Assembly (NCBI RefSeq): GCF_036967205.1
Contig: NZ_CP146022.1
Location: 5,456,001 to 5,520,000, forward strand
Source of the DNA: Streptomyces sp. Q6
Lineage (GTDB): Bacteria; Actinomycetota; Actinomycetes; Streptomycetales; Streptomycetaceae
Length of the DNA stretch: 64,000 nt
Direction of reading: 5' to 3'
The translations under genes were made by a program, and so were the position numbers. This document shows, in pieces, positions 8,561 through 15,722 of the stretch (positions are counted from its first letter, which is position 1; every line of letters starts with the position of its first letter). The notes beneath the pieces were generated by a model, which was not told the origin of the DNA, did no database searches, and worked only from the letters and a program-made list of their open reading frames with translations.

Positions 8561-9004
8561 GTGGATCTCGAAAGCCGTCTGCGGCTGGCGGGCGACGTCC
8601 CGGCGGTCGAGGAGTTCCTCTCCTCGACCGCTGGCCGTCTCCACCGCCGCGACCAGGACCCCGACGGCCTGTTCTGGGCCGAGGTACAGCCGCTCAACGG
8701 TGAGCGCGCAGCGTTTATCGCCCGGATCGAGTGGACGGTCTATCCGGACCGGCCGCCCTCCCTCGTCTTCGTCGAGTCGATTGGCGCCTCCGGAGTCGGA
8801 GCCCGCAGTGCGTGGCCGGGAGTGGATGGCTATCGCTACGACTCCAACGACGTGTGCAAGCCGTTCACCGCCGAAGGTCAGAGGCTCCACTCCGAGTGGA
8901 GCAGGGGGCCGCATTCCTGGCGGAGCACCGGCAATCCCTTCCTGTACGTGGTGGAGAACGTGCAGGACGACATCGATCGCGTTGACGGGAGGCGTGCCGG
9001 ATGA
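8561..9004 (+). CDS. E2-like ubiquitin-conjugating enzyme (BilB-like)
   Basis: The protein has 147 residues from GTG 8561, preceded by GGGAG. It follows the UBC-fold pattern: a strand ending in EWTVYPDRPPSLVFVES (the YPxxPP turn at 61-66 is the hallmark of E2 enzymes), then SNDVCKPF with C99 as the likely catalytic cysteine, and a C-terminal helical part. It would accept the activated Ubl from the E1 and pass it to a target. It lies 16 bp after the Ubl gene, and its stop overlaps the JAB start (ATGA). No canonical HPN tripeptide precedes the cysteine, as in many bacterial E2-like proteins. Confidence 0.78.
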   Translation: MDLESRLRLAGDVPAVEEFLSSTAGRLHRRDQDPDGLFWAEVQPLNGERAAFIARIEWTVYPDRPPSLVFVESIGASGVGARSAWPGVDGYRYDSNDVCKPFTAEGQRLHSEWSRGPHSWRSTGNPFLYVVENVQDDIDRVDGRRAG

Positions 9005-9501
9005 CCACCGACACGAGGCAGCTGGCGCTGCCGACCGGTGCGGTCGGCCCGGTGCTGAAGGAGATTCGGCGCCACGGGCTGGCCGACCAGGAGACCGGTG
9101 CGCTGCTGCTGACCGGGCAGTCGGACATGTGCGTGCGGGTCGTGGCGGTGGCCGGGACGGCGGGGATCGTGCGGGAGCCGGATCTGTTCACGGTGAGCGC
9201 GGTCGCGTACGACCGGCTGTTCACCTTCGCCGAGGAACGGTCCTACCAGGTGCGGGCGATGATCCACTCACACCCCGAGGAGGCTTTCCTGTCGCGGACC
9301 GACCGCGCGTACTCGCTGCGCGTACCGGGGTTCGTCAGCGCTGTCGTCCCGACCTATACAGCGCCGCCCGCCGACCCGGTGTCGTGGGGGTGGTGGCGTT
9401 TCGAGCAGGACTGGGTGCCCTGCACCGCTCCGGTTGCCGACCCGGCGCTGCCCCCGGTGCGCACGGTGGTGTTCGACGAGGAGGGTGTCCGTGAGTACTG
9501 A
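9001..9501 (+). CDS. JAB/JAMM-type deubiquitinase-like metalloprotease (BilC-like)
   Basis: This 166-residue JAB1/MPN-domain protein has a complete JAMM zinc site: E31 (QETGALLL), H89 and H91 (MIHSHPEEAF), S98 and D101 (LSRTD). In Bil, CBASS and other bacterial conjugation operons this peptidase trims or removes the ubiquitin-like protein. Since the Ubl here already ends in glycine, removal of conjugates is the more likely role. Its start overlaps the E2 stop and its end overlaps the E1 start (GTGAGTACTGA), so the operon is tightly coupled. All five motif residues are present, which makes an active enzyme likely. Confidence 0.9.
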   Translation: MTTDTRQLALPTGAVGPVLKEIRRHGLADQETGALLLTGQSDMCVRVVAVAGTAGIVREPDLFTVSAVAYDRLFTFAEERSYQVRAMIHSHPEEAFLSRTDRAYSLRVPGFVSAVVPTYTAPPADPVSWGWWRFEQDWVPCTAPVADPALPPVRTVVFDEEGVREY

Positions 9502-10972
9502 CTACAGCCGCAGCGTACGCCTAGGCGGCCTGGCCGCCGGCGTAGGAGAGACCACCCTGCGGGAGCGGATGGAGGGCACCCTGATCCACCTGACCGCAGA
9601 CAGGCACCTGCCCGCGGCCGCCGAGACTCTAGAAGTACTGGTGGCGGACCTGCGCCGGTGGCCGGTCCGGCTGAGTCTGGATCCCGGCCGCGGACCGGGA
9701 CGGCTCGACGACCAACTCATCCGCAGGCTGGCGGACACGGCGACCGGGATCGATCCGGACCGGCCGCTTCGCATCGGCGAGGCCCAGGCCAAGGCGCCCC
9801 TGCATCTGCACGTGGGAACCGCACCACCGCTGGGTACTGCGGTGGCCGGTGCGCCGGACGGACACGGGGTCCGTCTGCGGCACACCGATCATCCTTTCCC
9901 CCGGCTCAACGCGCCCGGCACCGGCCTGGGCGCGGTCCTCACTGCAGCGATGCTGGCCGGCGAGGCGTTCAAGGTCGTTGCCAGGCTGCGGGAGGGGACG
10001 TTCCAGGTGACCCCGGTGGTGGACTTCTGCCCCGTCCTCCCCGGTGAGCAACCCGGGATCGTCGTCGCCCCGCTGCCCGCGCTGGAGCAGGTGCTGCTGG
10101 GCGGGGGCGGTGCAATCGGCACCGGCATCGCCCTGGTCCTGGACCTGCTGCAGATCTCCGGCGAGTTGACGGTGGTGGACAGGGAGGTCTTCGAGAAACC
10201 GAACGTCACCTCGTACAGCATCGGCACCCTGGCCGACGCGGCTGCGGGCCTGCCGAAGGTGCGGTTGATCGATGCGCGCCTACGGCGGATCGACGTGACC
10301 CCGTTCCACGGGACGATCCAGGACTCCATCGAGGCCATCGATGCGGGCACCCTTCCGTGGCCCCGAATCGTCTTCGGCGGGCTGGACAGCGTCGAGGCCC
10401 GGCACGACCTGCAGCGGCTGCAGGCCGATCTCACCCTGGACGGCAGCACCGGCGGCCCGGTCGGCACCACTGTCGCCCTGCACGAGGCACTGCCCACCGG
10501 CCCCTGCCTGCGCTGCTACTTCAAGGCCAACCACACCGGGAAGAGCGCGGAGCAGCGACTGCATGAACTGACTGGGCTCCCGCTATCTCGAATCGCCCGC
10601 GGGCAGGAGCCCCTGACCGAACGGGACCTGGAAGGCCTGGACAATCAACAGCGGGAACTCGTCAGGCAGTTCCTCGGACGGCCGGTGTGCGGGCTGATCA
10701 ACTCGGCCGAGCTGACCGGTAGAGCGGACGATGGGTTCCGTCCTTCGGCCGCGTTCGTGGCCCAGCAGGCCGCTTGCCTGGTCGTCGGCGCCTGGATCGC
10801 ACGTAGCACGGGCCTGGTCAGCGGACCTCCACGACGCATCGAGTACGACACCCGCTTCGGACCCCGGCCCGACCAGATGATCGACCACCGGCTTCCCACC
10901 CCTGGGTGCGTGTGCCAGAAGGACGCTGCTCTCATCAAGTTCATCCGAGAAGCCCGACGCATCCGCCCTTGA
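9491..10972 (+). CDS. E1-like ubiquitin-activating enzyme, ThiF fold (BilD-like)
   Basis: The protein has 493 residues from GTG 9491, which overlaps the JAB stop. Residues 1-195 form an N-terminal domain of unknown detail, comparable in position to the inactive or accessory half of Bil E1 proteins. Residues 200-450 form the adenylating Rossmann domain: GGGGAIGTG at 204-212, TVVD ending at D230, and FGGLDSVEARHDL with D299 and R304. C339/C342 (CLRC) and C473/C475 (CVC) look like a zinc site, as in many ThiF/E1 proteins. C400 in GRPVCGL is a candidate for the thioester cysteine. It adenylates the Ubl C-terminus with ATP. This is the last gene of the operon. Confidence 0.88.
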   Translation: MSTDYSRSVRLGGLAAGVGETTLRERMEGTLIHLTADRHLPAAAETLEVLVADLRRWPVRLSLDPGRGPGRLDDQLIRRLADTATGIDPDRPLRIGEAQAKAPLHLHVGTAPPLGTAVAGAPDGHGVRLRHTDHPFPRLNAPGTGLGAVLTAAMLAGEAFKVVARLREGTFQVTPVVDFCPVLPGEQPGIVVAPLPALEQVLLGGGGAIGTGIALVLDLLQISGELTVVDREVFEKPNVTSYSIGTLADAAAGLPKVRLIDARLRRIDVTPFHGTIQDSIEAIDAGTLPWPRIVFGGLDSVEARHDLQRLQADLTLDGSTGGPVGTTVALHEALPTGPCLRCYFKANHTGKSAEQRLHELTGLPLSRIARGQEPLTERDLEGLDNQQRELVRQFLGRPVCGLINSAELTGRADDGFRPSAAFVAQQAACLVVGAWIARSTGLVSGPPRRIEYDTRFGPRPDQMIDHRLPTPGCVCQKDAALIKFIREARRIRP

Positions 10973-11188
10973 CACCTCGTCGCTGCCGGTCGAAAGGCGT
11001 GGTGTAAGGACATGCGGTTTCCTTGTCCGGAGTTGACTGTGACCGGAAGCTATCGCGCAGCGAGCGCCACGCCTTCGCGCGGCTACTCTGTAATCTTGGC
11101 ACCCCTGGATCTTCTTGTACTTTGTCGCGGATCCCGTGCTGGGATGGTGCTGGGATGCGCCTGCATTTCCGCAGTTCAGAGCCTTGTC
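10973..11188. other. Right end of the island without a gene
   Basis: This is non-coding sequence between the E1 gene and the duplicated ychF tail. It holds the right-hand GTGCTGGGAT pair (11136 and 11147) but no supported gene. A short open frame ending in the residues EFRFNV at 11212 only reads through the duplicated ychF end. Confidence 0.6.
11136..11156. repeat. Paired GTGCTGGGAT repeats (putative integrase arm sites, right)
   Basis: Two perfect copies at 11136-11145 and 11147-11156 are spaced exactly as the pair at 2998 and 3009, and both are preceded by CCC. They lie about 33 bp inside the right core repeat. Confidence 0.6.
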
Positions 11189-11292
11189 GTGGAGTTCCGC
11201 TTCAACGTGTAGCGGAACGCGTCACCACGTCGCTGCCCCCGCACCACACATCCAGGTCAGCAAGGGTCCGGCTCTTCGGGGTCGGGCCCTTG
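11189..11292. repeat. Right island end (attR-like): duplicated ychF tail and terminator
   Basis: The 24 bp at 11189-11212 equal the end of ychF apart from one synonymous C/T change. The homology continues to the hairpin GGGTCCG (11264-11270) / CGGGCCC (11283-11289), the counterpart of the 2960 terminator. The original chromosomal ychF end was probably here before insertion. Confidence 0.75.
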
Positions 11293-11395
11293 GCGTGGGT
11301 CTTCCGGTGCCCCGCGATCGCATGCGCCCAATGGCGCGGGGCGGCCGTCTTTCGGGCGATGACGGGAGTGTGGCGACAGGCCCTAGGGTCGCCCT

Positions 11396-12409
11396 GTGAC
11401 CACTGAACCGACGCGCCCGACCGCCCCCCTCACCCCGCTCGACCCGCTGGACCGGCGTATCGTCGCCGCCCTCCAGATCGACGGCCGTGCCTCCTGGCGG
11501 CGGATCGCCGCCGCGCTCGGGGAACCCGAGCGGAAGGTGGCGCGGCGGGGGCTGCGGCTGCTGGAGAGCGGGGACGTGGCGGTGCGCGGGCTCGTGGTGC
11601 GCGGGGAGACGGTGATCCTGCGGATGAACTGCCGGCCCGGGGCGGTGCGGGAGACCGCCGTGGCCACGGCCCGCCGGGACGACACCATCTTCTCGTACGT
11701 GCTCGCGGGCGCCGCCGACTGTGTGGCCGAACTCCAGTGCAGGCCGGGTGAGTTGGGGCGGCTCATGCTGGACGAGGTGCCCGCGCTGCCGGGGCTCGTC
11801 GCGCAGCAGGCCGCGCCGGTGCTGCGGTACTTCCGCACGGTGCACGAGTGGGAGCCGGGCATCCTCGACGAGGGGGAGGCCGCGGCGCTCGGCGGCGCGG
11901 CGGCGCGGCCGGTGGACGGGGTCGAGGTGCCGGACGTCGAGCTCGCGCCCGACGAGCACGCCATTCTGCGCTCCCTCGCCGAGGACGGCCGGCGCACGCA
12001 CGACGAACTCGCCGCCGTGGCCGGGGTGTCGGTCGCCACCGCGCGGCGCCGCGTGGAGTCGCTGACCCGGCAGGGCCTCGTCAGCATCCGGGCCGCCGTG
12101 GAGCCCGCGCTGCTCGGGCTCCCGGTCGAGGCGATGCTGTGGATCAGGACCCGGCCCGACGAGGTCGAGGAGGTGGGGCGCCTGCTCGTCGAGTCGCCGC
12201 TCGTGCGGTACGCGGCCGTGGTGATGGGTGAGCACCAGCTCCTGGTCGATGTGACCCAGCCGTCGAAGCCGGCCCTGCACGCGTTCCTCACCGAGGCGCC
12301 GTGGGTGCGGCGGGTGGAGGCGGTCCAGTCCCACCTGGTGGTGGAGGCGTGGAAGCGCAGCGGGGTGCCGACCCGGGAAGTTTCTTCGCGGGTTGTTGCG
12401 GGCGCGTGA
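11396..12409 (+). CDS. Lrp/AsnC-family transcriptional regulator, double-domain type
   Basis: This 337-residue protein is about twice the usual Lrp length: two winged-helix plus ligand-domain modules in tandem. The first HTH is at about residues 17-60 (LDRRIVAALQIDGRASWRRI), and the second near 182-225 (LAPDEHAILRSLAEDGRRTH, then VSVATARRRVE). Lrp-type proteins sense amino acids or related small molecules. The next gene is an amidase followed by a transporter, and a perfect palindrome lies between them, so local control of that operon is likely. It starts at GTG 11396. The ligand is unknown. Confidence 0.88.
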   Translation: MTTEPTRPTAPLTPLDPLDRRIVAALQIDGRASWRRIAAALGEPERKVARRGLRLLESGDVAVRGLVVRGETVILRMNCRPGAVRETAVATARRDDTIFSYVLAGAADCVAELQCRPGELGRLMLDEVPALPGLVAQQAAPVLRYFRTVHEWEPGILDEGEAAALGGAAARPVDGVEVPDVELAPDEHAILRSLAEDGRRTHDELAAVAGVSVATARRRVESLTRQGLVSIRAAVEPALLGLPVEAMLWIRTRPDEVEEVGRLLVESPLVRYAAVVMGEHQLLVDVTQPSKPALHAFLTEAPWVRRVEAVQSHLVVEAWKRSGVPTREVSSRVVAGA

Positions 12410-12417
12410 CCAGAAGT

Positions 12418-12431
12418 TTCACTTGAGTGAA
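12418..12431. promoter_or_regulatory. Candidate Lrp-type operator upstream of the amidase operon
   Basis: TTCACTTGAGTGAA is a perfect inverted repeat (6-bp arms, 2-bp centre), placed 9 bp after the regulator gene and about 100 bp before the amidase start in an unusually A/T-rich patch. The spacing and position suit an operator for the neighbouring Lrp-type protein. Confidence 0.5.
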
Positions 12432-12532
12432 TCTCGCGTCTGAAAAGTTTATATGGTCCTGCTCATTGACTGAAAGCGTCAGTGGGCCGCAGTGTGGTGG
12501 CGCACACAGTCGCCTCCCGCACGAGGACCGCC

Positions 12533-13969
12533 ATGCCCGTACGCCCTGCTGACGCCGACGCACTTTGCTCCCTCGACGCCGTCGAGCTCACCGCTCGGAT
12601 CCGCCGCCGCGACCTGTCCGCCCGCGAGGTCGTCGCCGCCCACCTCGACCGCATCGAGCGGGTGAACCCGCAGCTCAACGCGATCGTCACGCTCGACGCC
12701 GAGGGCGCCATGAAGGCGGCCGGAGCGGCCGACGAACTGGCCGCGTCCGGAGCCGAGTTGGGCCCCCTGCACGGGCTGCCCATCGCCTTCAAGGACACCC
12801 ATCTGACCCGCGGCATGCGCACCACGCACGGCTCGCCGCTCTTCGCCGACCACGTCCCCGACGAGGACGAACTCCTCGTCCAGCGCATCCAGGCGGCCGG
12901 CGCCATCCGCGTCGGCAAGACCAACGTGCCCGAGTTCGCGGCCGGTTCGCACACCTTCAACACCGTCTTCGGCGCGACCCGCAACCCGTACGACACCACC
13001 CGCTCGGCCGGCGGCAGCAGCGGCGGCGCCGCGGCCGCGCTCGCCGCCCGGCTCACCCCGATCGCCGACGGCAGCGACATGGGCGGCTCGCTGCGCAACC
13101 CGGCGTCCTTCTGCAACGTCGTCGGACTGCGCCCCACACCGGGCCGGGTGCCGTCGCTGCCCTCCGGCGACGTCTGGGAGACCCTCGCCGTCGCCGGGCC
13201 GATGGGCCGCACCGTCGCCGACACCGCGCTGCTCCTGTCGGTCATGGCGGGGCCCGACCCGCGCAGCCCGCTCTCCCTGGAGGTCCCGGACCCGGCCGCG
13301 TACCGCGCCCCACTGGAACGTGACCTGGCGGGCCTGCGGGTCGCGTACGCGCCCGATCTCGGCGGGCGGGTCCCCGTCGACCCCGAGGTGCGGGCCGTCG
13401 TGGAGCAACAGGTCGCCGTGTTCGAGGAGTTGGGCTGCTCCGTCGCTCTCGACTGCCCCGATCTCGACGGCGCCGAGCACGCCTTCCGCACGCTGCGCGC
13501 CCACGCTTTCCACCAGGGTTTCGGCCCGCTGCTCGACGCCTCGCGCGACGCGCTCAAGCCCAGCCTCGTCCGGAACATCGAGGAGGGCCTCAAGCTCACC
13601 GGCGCCGACCTGGCCCGCGCCCGCGCCGAGCTCACCCGGCTGCACCTCGCCGCCGTCGCCTTCTTCGAGCGCTACGACGTACTGATCGCGCCGGTGAGCC
13701 AAGTGGTGCCGTTCGACGTGGAGCTGGAGTACCCGGTCCTCGTCGAGGGGCAGTCGCAGCACACCTACCTCGACTGGATGCGCTCCGCGTACCTCCTCTC
13801 CACCCTGGGCGCACCCGCCCTCTCGGTCCCTGCCGGGTTCACCCCCGGCGGACTCCCCGCCGGCCTGCAGATCGTGGGCCCGCCGCGCGCCGAACGCACC
13901 GTCCTGGAAGTCGGTGCCGCCCACGAGGCCGCCACCGGGCACGGCCGACGCGCCCCCGTCCTTCCGTAG
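12533..13969 (+). CDS. Amidase, amidase-signature family
   Basis: The protein has 478 residues from ATG 12533 (ACGAGGA ribosome site just upstream; the longer open frame from 12482 is less likely). The amidase-signature triad is intact: K87 in IAFKD, the cis-serine in SAGGSSGG (162/163) and the nucleophile S186 in DGSDMGGSLRNP. Such enzymes hydrolyse amides to acid plus ammonia in the cytoplasm. Substrates vary and cannot be told from sequence. It sits between an Lrp-type regulator and a DUF3311/sodium-symporter pair, so uptake and hydrolysis of a nitrogenous compound is a sensible inference. Confidence 0.9.
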   Translation: MPVRPADADALCSLDAVELTARIRRRDLSAREVVAAHLDRIERVNPQLNAIVTLDAEGAMKAAGAADELAASGAELGPLHGLPIAFKDTHLTRGMRTTHGSPLFADHVPDEDELLVQRIQAAGAIRVGKTNVPEFAAGSHTFNTVFGATRNPYDTTRSAGGSSGGAAAALAARLTPIADGSDMGGSLRNPASFCNVVGLRPTPGRVPSLPSGDVWETLAVAGPMGRTVADTALLLSVMAGPDPRSPLSLEVPDPAAYRAPLERDLAGLRVAYAPDLGGRVPVDPEVRAVVEQQVAVFEELGCSVALDCPDLDGAEHAFRTLRAHAFHQGFGPLLDASRDALKPSLVRNIEEGLKLTGADLARARAELTRLHLAAVAFFERYDVLIAPVSQVVPFDVELEYPVLVEGQSQHTYLDWMRSAYLLSTLGAPALSVPAGFTPGGLPAGLQIVGPPRAERTVLEVGAAHEAATGHGRRAPVLP

Positions 13970-13998
13970 GTGCTCACCTCCCGTCCTCTGGAGCCCTG

Positions 13999-14214
13999 AT
14001 GAGATCACCGCATGCGTTGTGGGCCGCCGTGCCCGTCCTGGCCTTCCTCGCCACTCCGTTCCTGCCGTTCGTCAACGGCCCCCACCTGTGGTTCGGCATT
14101 CCGTCCGTCCTGTGCTGGTGCCTGATCTGGACGGCCGGGACGACGGTGTCGCTCGCCCTCGTCGACCGGCTCGCTCGCCCGGAGGGCGACGGAGAGGACG
14201 GAGAGCCCGCATGA
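13999..14214 (+). CDS. DUF3311 small membrane protein, partner of the SSS symporter
   Basis: This 71-residue protein has two transmembrane helices (about residues 8-25 and 33-56). Its order immediately before a sodium:solute symporter, with overlapping ATGA, is the standard context of DUF3311 proteins, which behave like YhdT-type accessory subunits of SSS permeases. It lies 29 bp after the amidase stop, so all three genes probably form one transcript. The role in the transporter is inferred from this recurring pairing. Confidence 0.85.
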   Translation: MRSPHALWAAVPVLAFLATPFLPFVNGPHLWFGIPSVLCWCLIWTAGTTVSLALVDRLARPEGDGEDGEPA

Positions 14215-15722
14215 ACAGCACCATGGTCATCACGGTCGTCGGCATCGTCGCCATCGCGGCCGTCGGCGTCAGCGGGCGCCGGGCGCCCAGCAAGGAGCTG
14301 GGGGAGTGGACCGTCGGCAAGCGCCGCTTCTCCACCTTCACCACCTGGTTCCTCCAGGCCGGTGAGTCGTTCACGACCTTCAGCTTCCTGGGACTCGCGG
14401 GCATCGCGTTCGGCGCCGGCGTCGCCGCGTCCTTCGCCCTGTGCTACCTCGCCATCAACTTCGTCCTCCAGTACTTCACGGCCCCGCGCATGCGCCAACT
14501 CGGTTTGCGGGGCGGCTATCTGACCCAGGCCGACTTCTTCGTCGACCGCTACCGCAGCCCGCTGCTCGGCAAGGTCGTCGCCGTGGTCGGCGCGGTCTTC
14601 CTGCTCCCGTACCTCCAGCTCCAGATCACCGGCCTCGGCATGATCGTCCAGCTCGCCACCGGCAGCCGCGCCGGCGGTAACTGGAGCATGGTCCTCGCCA
14701 CCGTCCTGACCGTCGGCTTCGTCCTGTGGTCCGGCATCCGCGGCATCGCCCGCGTCGCCTACCTCAAGGACGCGCTGATGATCGTCGGGCTCGTGGTGCT
14801 GCTCATCGGAGTCGCGGTCTCCGTGAAGGGCGGCATCGGCGGTGTCTTCGAGACGGTGCGCGACGCCCACCCACAGCTGTTGACGCTGCATCAGCCGGGT
14901 TATGACGCCACGTTCTTCGTCACCGCGGTCATCATCTCCGGGCTCGGCGGCGGCCTCGGCACCATGGCCCACCTGTGGCCGCCGGTGCTCGCCGCGGGCA
15001 GTGGCCGCGCCCTGCGATCCAACGCGATCTGGCTGCCGCTCTACCAGATCGCCCTCGGCATCCCGATCGTGGTCGGCTTCGCCGGCGTCCTGCTGGTGGA
15101 CAAGGACGCGGCCCCCAACTCCGTGGCCCTCACCCTCGCCGGGCAGACGCTGCCCGGCTGGCTGGTCGGGGTCGTCGCGGTCGCGGCGGCCTCGGCCGCG
15201 ATGGTGCCGTCCGCCGCCATCGTCGTCGGCATCTCCAGTCTGCTGTCCCGCAACCTCTTCAGCGTCCGCGACGAACGCAGGCAGCTGCGCACCAACCACC
15301 TGTGCGTGGTGGCCGCGGCGGGCCTCGCCCTCGTGTTCGGCCTGACCCGCCCCGGTCTCCTGTCCGACCTGCTGCTGCTCACCTACGGCGGACTCACCCA
15401 GCTCGCCCCGGCGATCGTGATGGGCCTGGCCAAGCGGGTGCGGCTCGGCGCGACGCCCGCGCTGCTCGGGATCGTCGCCGGGGTCGCGGTACTCACCTGG
15501 CTGACGTTCGGCGGGGTGGACGTCGGCACCGTCGACACCGGCCTGATCGCGCTCGGCGTGAACGTCGTGGTCGCGGCGGTGGCGCAGTTCGCCGTGCGCG
15601 AGCAGCCCGGCGCCGCCCGCGGAACGGCCCTGCCCGACACGGGCGCCGAGCCGGTGGCCGAACCTGTCCCCGTGGGCCCGAGCGGAGTGCCGCGGGCCCA
15701 CGGCGACCCGTCCGTCAGCTGA
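14211..15722 (+). CDS. Sodium:solute symporter (SSS family)
   Basis: This 503-residue inner-membrane protein has about 13 hydrophobic segments and a polar C-terminal tail of some 35 residues. It shows SSS-type features such as LGEWTVGKRRFSTFTTWFLQ near residues 30-50 and TLAGQTLPGWLVGVVAVAAA about residues 310-330. It imports a solute with Na+ (substrate unknown), most likely the amidase substrate or its relative. The start ATG 14211 overlaps the DUF3311 stop. The stop overlaps the restored 3' end of the convergent GH65 gene by a few bases. Confidence 0.9.
   Translation: MNSTMVITVVGIVAIAAVGVSGRRAPSKELGEWTVGKRRFSTFTTWFLQAGESFTTFSFLGLAGIAFGAGVAASFALCYLAINFVLQYFTAPRMRQLGLRGGYLTQADFFVDRYRSPLLGKVVAVVGAVFLLPYLQLQITGLGMIVQLATGSRAGGNWSMVLATVLTVGFVLWSGIRGIARVAYLKDALMIVGLVVLLIGVAVSVKGGIGGVFETVRDAHPQLLTLHQPGYDATFFVTAVIISGLGGGLGTMAHLWPPVLAAGSGRALRSNAIWLPLYQIALGIPIVVGFAGVLLVDKDAAPNSVALTLAGQTLPGWLVGVVAVAAASAAMVPSAAIVVGISSLLSRNLFSVRDERRQLRTNHLCVVAAAGLALVFGLTRPGLLSDLLLLTYGGLTQLAPAIVMGLAKRVRLGATPALLGIVAGVAVLTWLTFGGVDVGTVDTGLIALGVNVVVAAVAQFAVREQPGAARGTALPDTGAEPVAEPVPVGPSGVPRAHGDPSVS

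Noticed and set aside
8281-10972. CBASS with Cap2/Cap3 as alternative for the E1/E2/JAB genes
   Set aside because: No CD-NTase or effector gene is near, E1 and E2 are separate proteins, and a Ubl gene is present.
9491-10972. Thiamine or molybdenum cofactor ThiF/MoeB role for the E1-like gene
   Set aside because: The protein is twice as long as ThiF/MoeB and lies in one operon with E2 and JAB genes.
11012-11212. 66-codon frame ending in the ychF C-terminal residues
   Set aside because: It only reads into the duplicated ychF tail at the island end; not a gene.
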